From: Bacillota bacterium | GTDB lineage: Bacteria > Bacillota > Sulfobacillia > JAJZYS01 > JAJYTV01 | Assembly: GCA_021793215.1 (NCBI GenBank) | Contig: JAJYTE010000021.1 | Location: 1 to 48,216, forward strand | DNA length: 48,216 nucleotides | Reading direction: 5' to 3' | Shown here: one piece after another, positions 24,801 through 32,843 of the stretch | Numbering within the stretch: position 1 is the first letter of the stretch | Layout: the number at the start of each line of letters is the position of its first letter | Notes under the pieces: generated by a model | The model's input: the letters and a program-made list of their open reading frames with translations, nothing else | Told to the model about the DNA's origin: nothing | Databases searched by the model: none | Made by a program: the position numbers and the translations under genes

Positions 24801-26876
24801 GTGACGCGCAGGCTTCAAGCCATGTTCGAGGCCCTCGGTGCCCGTCGAATCATCGTCCTGACCGCCGCGTTCCTGGCGATCAGCGTCATCCTCTTCACCG
24901 GCCTCTTCACGAGCCAGGTATCCCTGCGCGTGGGCCAGACGGCCTCGCGCGACATCTACGCGCCGCGGCGCGAGGTGAACCAGCCGCTCTACGAGGCGCT
25001 GCGAACGCAGGCCAAGCAGTCCGTGAAGCCTGTGTACGTGACCGACCCGACAGCGGTCTCGGCGATGCAGCAGAAGATCACGCGCATCTTCACCGCCGTC
25101 ACCCAGCTCGAGGCGGCGCTGCCCAAGGGCGCGTCGGCGAACGCGATGCAGGCGGCGTGGACCGAGCAGGTGTCCGTCACCCTGCCGCAGGCTGACGTCG
25201 TCGCGATCCTCAAGCTGACCTCGAGCGACCTCGGCAACCTGCAGCGGCTCGCGATCTCCGTGTCGTCGCAGGTGCTGGGACAGGCCAACTACCAGCCCGG
25301 TCAGCTCACGGCGGAGCGGGACGCGCTGGCGCTTGGCGTCGAGTCGCTCGGCTTGTCGCAGGCTGCCGAGACCTACTTCCTCACCGCCGTTGAGCGGGCC
25401 TCCGCGACGCCGAACATGATCGTAAGCGCCGGGGAGACGGCCGTGGCGGTGCAGCAGGCGGTTTCCAAGGTGCCGCAGCCGATCATCGACCAGGGCCAGC
25501 TGATCGTCACGCGCGGCCAGAAGGTCACGGGGAGCGACATCGCGCTGCTCCGCCAGTTCGGCCTCCTCCACGGCCAGAGCAACTGGCCGGCGGCGGCCGG
25601 CGCGGTCATGATGGCGCTCGGCGCGCTCGCCGCCCTGCTGCTCTACGTCTACCGTTTCTTCCGGCAGGGCCTTGGCGACGAGCGCCACCTGCAGCTGCTG
25701 CTCGCGGTCTTCGTCGGGGAACTCCTGCTGGCGCGCCTGATGCTGCTCGTCTCGCCGAACCTCATCCCGCTCGCCGCGGTGACGGTGCTGCTCGCGATGC
25801 TGTTCGACGCGCGGGTCGGCATCGGCATGGCCGTCTTGCTGCTGCTTTTGGTGCAGGCGGCGTTCGGCATCAACCCGCAGTCCGCGGTGGTGCTCGCCGC
25901 CCAGGCGTTCGTCGGAGGCATCGCGGTGCAGCGCCTCTCGGACCGCAGCCAGCTGCTGCGGGCCGCGCTCTACATCGCGCTCGCGGGGCTCGCCGTGAAC
26001 GGCGTTCTGCTCCTGACCGGCGCGCCCTACGCGCCCGCGCCGGGCTTCTGGGGCGACATGGGCTGGCTCGTCGTGAACTCCGGTCTCTCGATTGCACTGC
26101 CGCTCGCCGCAGCACCGCTCTTCGAGAACTCGTTCGGGGTGCTGACGAGCCTGCGCCTGCTGGAACTCTCCGCACCGGACCAGCTGCTACTGCGACGCCT
26201 GCTGCTCGAGGCGCCGGGGACCTACTACCACTCGCTGATCGTCTCGAACCTCGCGGGCGCCGGCTGCGACGCCATCGGGGCGCAGAGCCTTTTGGCACGC
26301 GTCGGCGCCTTCTACCACGACATCGGCAAGCTGCGCCGACCCTACTTCTTCATCGACAACCAGACCGACATGGAGAACCCGCACGACAAGCTCTCGCCGA
26401 TGCTCTCGACCCTGGTGATCACGGCCCACGTCAAGGACGGACTCGAGATGGCGAAGGAGTACCGGCTGCCGCGCGAACTGTGGCAGTTCATCGGCGAGCA
26501 TCACGGAACGACCCTCGTGCAGTACTTCTTCCAGAAGGCTGTCGACCAGCATCCCGACACGCCACCGAAAGAGGAGGACTTCCGCTACGAGGGACCGAAG
26601 CCGCAAACGCGGGAGACCGCGGTTCTGATGCTCGCGGATACATGCGAGGCGGCGGTGCGGGCGATGCGCGGGCGCACGACGCAGAGTGTCGAAGCGACGG
26701 TGCGCCGCCTCGTGCAGGAGCGCCTCGCGGACGGCCAGCTCGACGAGTCGGACCTCACGCTCCGGGACCTTGACCTGATCGTCAAGGCGTTCGTGCGCGT
26801 CTTGGGTGCCGTCCACCACACGCGCGTCGAGTACCCGGAGGGGCTGGAGGAGCTCTTGCGCCGCCAGCAGCGATAA
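24801..26876 (+). CDS. yqfF: 7TM-HD (PgpH-type) cyclic di-AMP phosphodiesterase
   Basis: A 691-residue membrane phosphodiesterase. One N-terminal membrane helix (IIVLTAAFLAISVILFTGLF) leads to an extracytoplasmic 7TMR-HDED domain (about 40-255), then seven hydrophobic segments (about 265-440), then a cytoplasmic HD domain with YYHSLIVSNLA, GAFYHDIGKLRRPYFF, ITAHVKDGLEMA and IGEHHGTTLVQYFF. The family member PgpH hydrolyses c-di-AMP. GTG 24801 has a GGGGGG ribosome-binding site. The location between phoH and ybeY is canonical. Confidence 0.94.
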   Translation: MTRRLQAMFEALGARRIIVLTAAFLAISVILFTGLFTSQVSLRVGQTASRDIYAPRREVNQPLYEALRTQAKQSVKPVYVTDPTAVSAMQQKITRIFTAVTQLEAALPKGASANAMQAAWTEQVSVTLPQADVVAILKLTSSDLGNLQRLAISVSSQVLGQANYQPGQLTAERDALALGVESLGLSQAAETYFLTAVERASATPNMIVSAGETAVAVQQAVSKVPQPIIDQGQLIVTRGQKVTGSDIALLRQFGLLHGQSNWPAAAGAVMMALGALAALLLYVYRFFRQGLGDERHLQLLLAVFVGELLLARLMLLVSPNLIPLAAVTVLLAMLFDARVGIGMAVLLLLLVQAAFGINPQSAVVLAAQAFVGGIAVQRLSDRSQLLRAALYIALAGLAVNGVLLLTGAPYAPAPGFWGDMGWLVVNSGLSIALPLAAAPLFENSFGVLTSLRLLELSAPDQLLLRRLLLEAPGTYYHSLIVSNLAGAGCDAIGAQSLLARVGAFYHDIGKLRRPYFFIDNQTDMENPHDKLSPMLSTLVITAHVKDGLEMAKEYRLPRELWQFIGEHHGTTLVQYFFQKAVDQHPDTPPKEEDFRYEGPKPQTRETAVLMLADTCEAAVRAMRGRTTQSVEATVRRLVQERLADGQLDESDLTLRDLDLIVKAFVRVLGAVHHTRVEYPEGLEELLRRQQR

Positions 26877-26939
26877 GGCGACAGCAATATTCCCCATGTC
26901 GGACCGCAAGAGGAGGGAGCGCCCCCCGGGCGCGTAGGG

Positions 26940-27380
26940 TTGGTCGAGATAGAGGTGCGCGAGGAGGAAGTCGCCCTCGACAGCGGGCTCATGCGCAGCC
27001 TCGAGTTGGCGATCGAGCGCTGCCTCGAGCAGCAGGAGATGACGGGTTCTGAGGTGTCGATCTCGATCGTCGGAGACAGCGAACAGCACGCCCTGAACCT
27101 CCAGTACCGCGGCGTCGACCGCACGACGGATGTCCTCAGCTTCCCGATGGAGGAGGGACGCCCGAAGGCGCCCGGCCTGCTCGGGGACGTCGTCATCTCG
27201 GCGCCGCAGGCGAAGCGGCAGGCGGAGGAGTACGGCCACTCGCTGCAGCGCGAGATGTGCTTCCTCGCGGTCCACGGCACCCTGCACCTTCTCGGCTTCG
27301 ACCACGGCACGCCCTCCGAGGACGCCGAGATGCAGCGGTTGCAGGAGGACGTGCTCGGGTCGCTCGGGATCACGAGATGA
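26940..27380 (+). CDS. ybeY: Endoribonuclease YbeY
   Basis: A 146-residue zinc endoribonuclease for 16S rRNA 3'-end maturation and ribosome quality control. The zinc motif is HGTLHLLGFDHG, with the three histidines spaced H-x3-H-x5-H. VDRTTDVLSFPMEEG is the other family block. The start is uncertain: TTG 26940 is taken, but its purine-rich site (AGGAGGGAG, near 26912) is distant. The stop overlaps the dgkA start (ATGA). Confidence 0.93.
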   Translation: MVEIEVREEEVALDSGLMRSLELAIERCLEQQEMTGSEVSISIVGDSEQHALNLQYRGVDRTTDVLSFPMEEGRPKAPGLLGDVVISAPQAKRQAEEYGHSLQREMCFLAVHGTLHLLGFDHGTPSEDAEMQRLQEDVLGSLGITR

Positions 27381-27823
27381 TCCGCGCGAGGGCCTTCCGC
27401 TACGCCTGGCGCGGGCTGCGCATGACGTTTCGCGAGGAGGCGAACTTCCGCGTCCACCTCGTCGTCGCGGAGGCCATCCTCTACATCGCCTTCGTGGAGC
27501 GCGTGCAGGCCGTGACCTGGGCGATCCTCTTCCTCTCCGTCGGACTCGTACTCGCGCTGGAGTGCCTCAACACCGCGGTGGAGCGGGCGGTGGACATCGC
27601 GGCCGCCGGACAGAGGAAGCCACTCGCCGCCGCCGCGAAGGACGCGGCGGCCGGCGCCGTGCTCGCGGGATCGCTCGCGGCGGCGGGCGTCGGCTTCGCG
27701 CTCCTCTGGGGACGCCTCGGGATGCTCTCGCACGTGCTTCGGAACCCGCACGACTACGTCGGGCTCGGCGTCTTGGCGGTGCTCGTGGTGCTCACCTTGC
27801 GGCCACTGCCGCGCAAGGGCTAG
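27377..27823 (+). CDS. dgkA: Diacylglycerol/undecaprenol kinase
   Basis: A 148-residue small integral membrane kinase. FRYAWRGLRMTFREEANFRV is the amphipathic entry helix with the family Glu. LALECLNTAVERAVDI contains the catalytic ExxNTAxE motif. Three membrane helices follow the normal plan, and a fourth hydrophobic stretch near the C-terminus (YVGLGVLAVLVVLTL) makes it slightly longer than usual. It probably phosphorylates undecaprenol or diacylglycerol. It is translationally coupled to ybeY. The cdd and era genes commonly found next are missing. Confidence 0.93.
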   Translation: MIRARAFRYAWRGLRMTFREEANFRVHLVVAEAILYIAFVERVQAVTWAILFLSVGLVLALECLNTAVERAVDIAAAGQRKPLAAAAKDAAAGAVLAGSLAAAGVGFALLWGRLGMLSHVLRNPHDYVGLGVLAVLVVLTLRPLPRKG

Positions 27824-27826
27824 CGG

Positions 27827-28549
27827 ATGGCGGGCTACCGCGAGGTGCAGGCGATCGTGCTGCGGGTGCAGGAGCACCGCGAAGCAGATCGCCGCATCGC
27901 GCTCCTGACGCCGGAAGGACACGTCGTGGCGCGGGCGCCCGGCGCGCGCAAGGCGAAGAGCCGCCTTGGCAGCATCCTGCAGCCCGCGACCGTCGCGCAG
28001 GTTACGCTCTACGAGCTCGGGCGCATGCCGACGATCACCGGCGCCTCGCCGATCGAGGCGTTCCGCCCGCTGCAGGAGGACCTGCTGCGGCTCTCCGCCG
28101 CGCAGGTTCTGCTGGAGATCTGCGACGTCACCGTGGGCGAGGAGGACGCCGTGGGGCCGTTCCTGACGCTCGCGAAGGGCCTTCGGCACCTGAGCGAGGC
28201 AAAGGATCCCGCCGCGGCCTGGCTGCAGGGGGAACTGGAACTTTTGTCGGCCTACGGCTGGGGCCTGCAGCTGGACCGCTGCGCCTCGTGCGGCGGCGAG
28301 CTCGAACCGCCACTGCGCTACCCGGTGGAGTACGGAGGCTTCGTCTGCAAGCGCTGCGCCGCGGAGGGCGGGGTGGGCGCCTCGAGCGCGGCGCTGGCTG
28401 CCCTGCAGGCCGCCGCGCGGGGGGAGGAACCAGGAGCTGGCGCGGCCGAGGCGCGCACGCTCCTGCACCTCACATGGCAGTCGCACATGGAAGGCGCGCT
28501 GCGGTCCGTGGCGTTCGCGGAATCGGTGTTCGGTGGGGGCGAAGCGTAA
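27827..28549 (+). CDS. recO: DNA repair protein RecO
   Basis: Recombination mediator that loads RecA with RecF/RecR on gapped DNA, 240 residues. The N-terminal OB fold reads REVQAIVLRVQEHREADRRI; the zinc-binding part has CASCGGELEPP and FVCKRCAAEGG, giving four cysteines. It starts four bases after dgkA at ATG 27827, continuing the operon. It is the last gene before the T-box leader of glyQ. Confidence 0.93.
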   Translation: MAGYREVQAIVLRVQEHREADRRIALLTPEGHVVARAPGARKAKSRLGSILQPATVAQVTLYELGRMPTITGASPIEAFRPLQEDLLRLSAAQVLLEICDVTVGEEDAVGPFLTLAKGLRHLSEAKDPAAAWLQGELELLSAYGWGLQLDRCASCGGELEPPLRYPVEYGGFVCKRCAAEGGVGASSAALAALQAAARGEEPGAGAAEARTLLHLTWQSHMEGALRSVAFAESVFGGGEA

Positions 28550-28819
28550 GTTCCTGCGCCGCGGCGCCCCGACAGAACAAGCAGGCATGAAGGGCGGACG
28601 TCCGTTGCAGTCCGGAGAGTGGCGAGACGCTATGAGGGACGTGCGAGGAGGAGAAACGGCACCTGCGGAGCCAGGCTCACCCCATGCGCTGCTTGCGTGC
28701 GCAGTGCGCGGACTTTGCCTCCCTTTGGGTACCTTTCACTTGTGAGGCAACGATCCCGTTTCGAGCACCCTCAGCGTCGCGCGCTTGACTTCCCGTCGTG
28801 CGATTGTCACTCTTAACCT
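28550..28819. other. Intergenic region between recO and the T-box leader
   Basis: About 270 bases without a credible gene. TTGACT (28785-28790) at the 3' end may be the -35 of the glyQ promoter, with only a weak -10 (CACTCT, 28808-28813). The earlier part contains CGGACGTCCG (28596-28605) and purine-rich segments that I could not match to any known riboswitch class. Confidence 0.5.
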
Positions 28820-29047
28820 GTCGGGGCGATGCGCGGGAGACGGTGTCGGATCGGTCGCACAGAGCGAGCCCGGAGGGGTGAAAGCCGGGCGGCGGCCAGG
28901 GCATCGGGGCGCCCGCAAGCCAGGGGAGGAACGCGGCGCAGCCGCAAGTAAAGCCCCACTACGCGTACAAGAGAGGCCCGCAAGGCGCGGGCAAACAGGG
29001 TGGAACCGCGGGAGACGCCTCCCGTCCCTGAGGGACGGGAGGCGTCT
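28820..29047 (+). promoter_or_regulatory. Glycyl T-box riboswitch
   Basis: Leader RNA that senses uncharged tRNA-Gly and controls glyQS. The Stem I base CGATGC (28827-28832) pairs with GCATCG (28911-28916). The internal part ACAGAGCGAG...GGGTGAAAGCC matches Stem I elements. The T-box proper, AGGGTGGAACCGCGGG, is at 28997-29012 and would base-pair with the tRNA acceptor end. A 16-bp perfect hairpin (29013-29028 with 29032-29047) follows. I could not fix the specifier codon; GGC triplets are present near the Stem I 3' side. The gene context sets tRNA-Gly. Confidence 0.92.
29013..29047 (+). terminator. T-box terminator hairpin
   Basis: AGACGCCTCCCGTCCC pairs perfectly with GGGACGGGAGGCGTCT around TGA. 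The CGTCCCT/AGGGACG core is the usual terminator of T-box leaders and competes with antiterminator formation by the T-box motif. It is followed by ACTCATGCC rather than a U-run. Confidence 0.8.
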
Positions 29048-29071
29048 ACTCATGCCGAGGGAGGCGACCGC

Positions 29072-29956
29072 GTGACACTGCAGGACCTGATCCTCGCGCT
29101 CCACCGCTTCTGGGCGGACGAGGGCTGCTACATCGGCCAGCCCTACGACATCGAGAAGGGCGCGGGCACCATGAACCCCTTGACCTTCTTCCGGGCACTC
29201 GGACCGGAGCCCTGGCGCGTCGGCTACGTCGAGCCGTCGCGCCGACCCGCAGACGCCCGCTACGGCGAGAACCCGAACCGGCTCTACCAGCACCACCAGT
29301 ACCAGGTGATCCTCAAGCCCTGCCCGGCCGACGTGCAGGACGTCTACCTGCGCTCCCTCACGGCGATCGGGCTCGATGCCAAGGAGCACGACGTCCGCTT
29401 CGTCGAGGACAACTGGGAGAATCCCTCGACCGGCTCCTGGGGCCTCGGCTGGGAGGTCTGGATCGACGGCATGGAAGTGACCCAGTTCACCTACTTCCAG
29501 CAGATGGGCGGCATCGAGCTGACGGTGCTGACCGCCGAGATCACCTACGGCCTCGAGCGCATCGCCGCCTACGTGCAGGGCGCCTCGAACGTCTTCGACG
29601 TCGAGGTGATGCCCGGTCTTCACTACGGCGACCTCTTCCGCCGCCAGGAGTACGAGCACTCCGCGTACTCCTTCCAGCACGCGTCGATCGACTACCTGCG
29701 GGCGACGTTCGAGGGCGCAGAGCGCGAGGCGGAGCGCTCCGCGGGCGAGGGCCTCTACTTCGCGGCCTACGACAGCGTGCTGCGCATGTCGCACGCCTTC
29801 AACGTCCTCGAGGCGCGCGGGGCGATCGCGCCCGCGCAGCGCACCGCCTACATCGGGCGCATCCGCGAGCGGGCGCGCGCGGTGGCCGAGCTCTACGTCG
29901 CGGACCGCGAGCGCCAGGGCTTCCCGCTCGAAGGGAAGGTGCGGGCATGGAGCTGA
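29072..29956 (+). CDS. glyQ: Glycine--tRNA ligase alpha subunit
   Basis: Catalytic alpha subunit of the heterotetrameric bacterial glycyl-tRNA synthetase, 294 residues. The class II core reads [55 protein letters not shown] and [23 protein letters not shown] 29072 has GGGAGG seven bases upstream, just after the T-box terminator. It overlaps glyS by ten bases. Confidence 0.97.
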   Translation: MTLQDLILALHRFWADEGCYIGQPYDIEKGAGTMNPLTFFRALGPEPWRVGYVEPSRRPADARYGENPNRLYQHHQYQVILKPCPADVQDVYLRSLTAIGLDAKEHDVRFVEDNWENPSTGSWGLGWEVWIDGMEVTQFTYFQQMGGIELTVLTAEITYGLERIAAYVQGASNVFDVEVMPGLHYGDLFRRQEYEHSAYSFQHASIDYLRATFEGAEREAERSAGEGLYFAAYDSVLRMSHAFNVLEARGAIAPAQRTAYIGRIRERARAVAELYVADRERQGFPLEGKVRAWS

Positions 29957-31989
29957 TCGTCGAGTTCGGGTTCCCCGAGCTGCCCGCGAGCGTCGTCGCC
30001 CAAGCCGAGCAGGAGGTCGCAGACCTCCTGGCTGCGGCCGTCCGCGACGCGTTCCTGACGGACGGGGACCTCGAAGTGGAGCGCTTCAGCACGCCGCGCC
30101 GCCTCGCCGTTCGGCTCTCGCCGCTGCGCGCCGCCCAGCCCGACCGCGAGGTCGAGGCGCGTGGGCCGTCTGTGGCGGCGGCCCTCCGGGACGGCGCGCC
30201 GACGAAGGCGGCAGAGGGCTTCGCGCGCAGCCAGGGCGTGGACGTGGCGCAGCTCGAGCGGCGCGAGACGCCGCAGGGCGAGTATCTTTTCGCGCGCCGG
30301 AGGGTCATGGGCCAGGCGGCTGACGAGGTGCTCCGCAGTCTCATCCCGCAGGTGCTCTCTCAGATGCACTTCCCGCGCACGATGCGCTGGGCGGACGGTG
30401 CGCCGCGCCTGCCGCGCCCGCTCGCCTGGGCGCTCGGCATCCTGGACAAAGAGGCGCTCGGGTTCTCCATCGGACCGGTTCGGGCGGGCGCCGAGACCTT
30501 CGGTCACCGCGTCTTCTCACCGGGGCCGCACGCGATCGACGGGGCGAAGGCCTACGAGGCGGTGCTGCGATCCGCGGAGGTCGAGCCGGTGCGCGCCGCG
30601 CGGCGCAGGCTGGTGGAGGAAGGCGCCTTGGCCGCGGCGCAGGCGGAGGGGCTCGCGGCAGAGATCCCGGAGGGGCTGCTCGATGAGGTGACGGACCTTT
30701 GCGAGTGGCCGAGGGCCTTCCTTGGGCGCTTCGACGAGGCGTACCTCGAGCTGCCCCAGGAGGTCCTGACGGCGACGATGATCCACCACCAGCGCTTCTT
30801 CCCGGTACGCCGGCCGGACGGCGCGCTCGCGGCCCGCTTCGCGGCCGTGCGCAACGGTGGGCGGGAGGACGTGGTGCGGCGGGGCAACGAGACGGTCCTC
30901 GCGGCGCGACTCGCGGACGCTCTGTTCTTCTACCGGGAGGATCGAGGGAGCAGCCTTCGGAGCCGCCGCGAGGCGCTCGGCGGCATCGCCTACGCGCCGG
31001 GGCTGGGGACGCTCTACGAGCGGAGCACGCGGCTCGGGCGACTCGCGGGCGAGCTCGCGGAGCTCGCCGGGCGCGGGGAGCTCAGGGCGACCCTGGAGGA
31101 GGCCGGCGCGCTCGCGCTCTGCGATCGCGCGACGGCGCTCGTGCGGGAACTGCCGGAGCTCGAGGGAACGATGGCGGAGGCGTACGCGCGCCTCGATGGG
31201 GAGCAAGAGGAGATCTGCCGGGCCGTTGGGGAGCGTGTGCTGCCGCGCGGACCGGAGGGCGAACTGCCCAAGACCTGGGCAGGGCTCTTCCTCGCGCTCG
31301 CCGACCGCCTCGACCTGCTCGCGGGGTTCCTCGCGAGCGGGCGGGCACCGACGGGCTCGCAGGACCCCTTCGGGCTGCGGCGCGCCGCGATCGCGGCGCT
31401 GCGCCTGTGGGAGCGGGTGCCCGAACTGCCGCTCGAGGGGGCGACCGGGGCCGCGATCGCCGGATACGAGGATCTCCTCGGGGAGGACGCGGAGAGGGCG
31501 CGCGCCCTCTTGCCGGACTTCCTCGCGGCACGGCTTCAGGCGCGCGCCGAGGATGAGGGGCGGGACCCGAGGCAGATGCAGGCCGTCCTCGCGGTCGGCG
31601 TCGCGCGGCCGGGCGAGGTGTTCGCGCGCCTGCGGGCGCTCGAGGAAGTCGCGGCGGCCGAGGAGTTCACAAGGCTCGTGCACGCCGCGCGCCGCGCGAA
31701 GAACCTCGCGCAGGCCGGCGACGCGGCAGGCGCCGTGGGTGCGGAGGCCGAGCTTCTGCAGGCGGTCGAGGCCGCGGAGGCGGAGGGGGACCGCATGCTC
31801 GCGTCCGGCGACTACGCGGGCCAGTTGCGGCGGGCCGGCGCGCTCTACGCCCCGCTCGACCGCTTCTTCACGGAGGTCATGGTCATGTCGGAAGACCACG
31901 CGGAGCGCGCGCGCCGGCAGGCGATCCTGCACCGGGCACACCTCGTGCTGTCCCGGGTCGCGGAGATCGCGGCGCTCAGCGCCGAGTGA
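29947..31989 (+). CDS. glyS: Glycine--tRNA ligase beta subunit
   Basis: The 680-residue tRNA-binding beta subunit. It begins [20 protein letters not shown], has [12 protein letters not shown] and [40 protein letters not shown], an HD-like core, and a DALR-type anticodon-binding domain at the C-terminus ([20 protein letters not shown]). ATG 29947 overlaps the glyQ end; the two are controlled together by the T-box. The PPDK regulator follows 17 bases after the stop. Confidence 0.97.
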   Translation: MELIVEFGFPELPASVVAQAEQEVADLLAAAVRDAFLTDGDLEVERFSTPRRLAVRLSPLRAAQPDREVEARGPSVAAALRDGAPTKAAEGFARSQGVDVAQLERRETPQGEYLFARRRVMGQAADEVLRSLIPQVLSQMHFPRTMRWADGAPRLPRPLAWALGILDKEALGFSIGPVRAGAETFGHRVFSPGPHAIDGAKAYEAVLRSAEVEPVRAARRRLVEEGALAAAQAEGLAAEIPEGLLDEVTDLCEWPRAFLGRFDEAYLELPQEVLTATMIHHQRFFPVRRPDGALAARFAAVRNGGREDVVRRGNETVLAARLADALFFYREDRGSSLRSRREALGGIAYAPGLGTLYERSTRLGRLAGELAELAGRGELRATLEEAGALALCDRATALVRELPELEGTMAEAYARLDGEQEEICRAVGERVLPRGPEGELPKTWAGLFLALADRLDLLAGFLASGRAPTGSQDPFGLRRAAIAALRLWERVPELPLEGATGAAIAGYEDLLGEDAERARALLPDFLAARLQARAEDEGRDPRQMQAVLAVGVARPGEVFARLRALEEVAAAEEFTRLVHAARRAKNLAQAGDAAGAVGAEAELLQAVEAAEAEGDRMLASGDYAGQLRRAGALYAPLDRFFTEVMVMSEDHAERARRQAILHRAHLVLSRVAEIAALSAE

Positions 31990-32006
31990 CGCAGGAGGTG
32001 ACACCC

Positions 32007-32840
32007 GTGGAGGGGAATAGCGCCGCGGACCCCGGAGAGCAGCCCGCGCTTCTGGTGGTGATCTCGGACGCCCTGGGTGAGACGGCGGAGCTCGTGGCCC
32101 AGGCGGCGGCGAGCCAGTTCCCGGGCTACCCCGTCGAGGTCCTGCGCTTCCCGCACGTCACGACCGAGCAGGACTTCCTGCAGGTGATGGCGCGCCTTCC
32201 GAAGCCGCCGGCGGCCGTCGTCTACACGATCATCCTGCCGGAGCTGCGCCAGGCGATCGCGCGCCAGCTGGCCGGGGCGGGCGTACCCTACGTCGACGTG
32301 ATGGGCCCCGTGCTGGACGGACTCGCCGGCACGCTCTCGGCAGATCCGTCCCGCCAGCCCGGACTCGTGCACCGGCTCGACGCCCGGTACTTCCGCCGCG
32401 TCGAGGCGGTCGAGTTCGCGGTGCGGTACGATGATGGAAAGGACCCCGGCGGCATCCTGCGCGCGGAGGTGGTGCTCCTGGGGGTCTCGCGGACATCGAA
32501 GACGCCGACCTCCATGTACCTCGCGCACCGCCAGATCAAGGTTGCCAACGTACCCCTCGTGCCGGAGGCGGACCTGCCCGACGAGGTCTTCCAGGTTTCG
32601 CCGCGCAAGATCATCGGTCTGACGATCAACCCGGAGATTCTGCTGCAGATCCGCACCGAGCGCCTGAAGAGCCTCGGGCTCGGCTCGGGCTCGCGCTACG
32701 CGGACCTCGGCCGGATCATCGAGGAGCTGGAGTACGCGGACCGGATCTACCGGCGCGTGGGCTGCGCAGTGATCGACGTTTCGCAGAAGGCCGTCGAGGA
32801 GACGGCGAACCGCATTCTCGAGATCGTAGGGAGGGCGTAG
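32007..32840 (+). CDS. Pyruvate, phosphate dikinase regulatory protein
   Basis: A 277-residue bifunctional serine/threonine kinase and phosphorylase of the DUF299/YqfL family, which inactivates PPDK by phosphorylating a threonine next to the catalytic histidine and reactivates it by phosphorolysis. The ADP-binding P-loop-like motif is GVSRTSKTPTSMYLA. VISDALGETAELVAQAA and NVPLVPEADLPDEVF are typical. GTG 32007 is chosen over GTG 31986 because AGGAGGTG (31993-32000) lies six bases upstream. It is directly followed by its target ppdK, four bases away. Confidence 0.94.
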   Translation: MEGNSAADPGEQPALLVVISDALGETAELVAQAAASQFPGYPVEVLRFPHVTTEQDFLQVMARLPKPPAAVVYTIILPELRQAIARQLAGAGVPYVDVMGPVLDGLAGTLSADPSRQPGLVHRLDARYFRRVEAVEFAVRYDDGKDPGGILRAEVVLLGVSRTSKTPTSMYLAHRQIKVANVPLVPEADLPDEVFQVSPRKIIGLTINPEILLQIRTERLKSLGLGSGSRYADLGRIIEELEYADRIYRRVGCAVIDVSQKAVEETANRILEIVGRA

Positions 32841-32843
32841 AGC

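Noticed and set aside
28600-28720. Possible glycine or guanidine riboswitch upstream of glyQ
   Set aside because: Purine-rich GGAGAG-like pieces are present, but the conserved cores and pairings of these classes could not be found.
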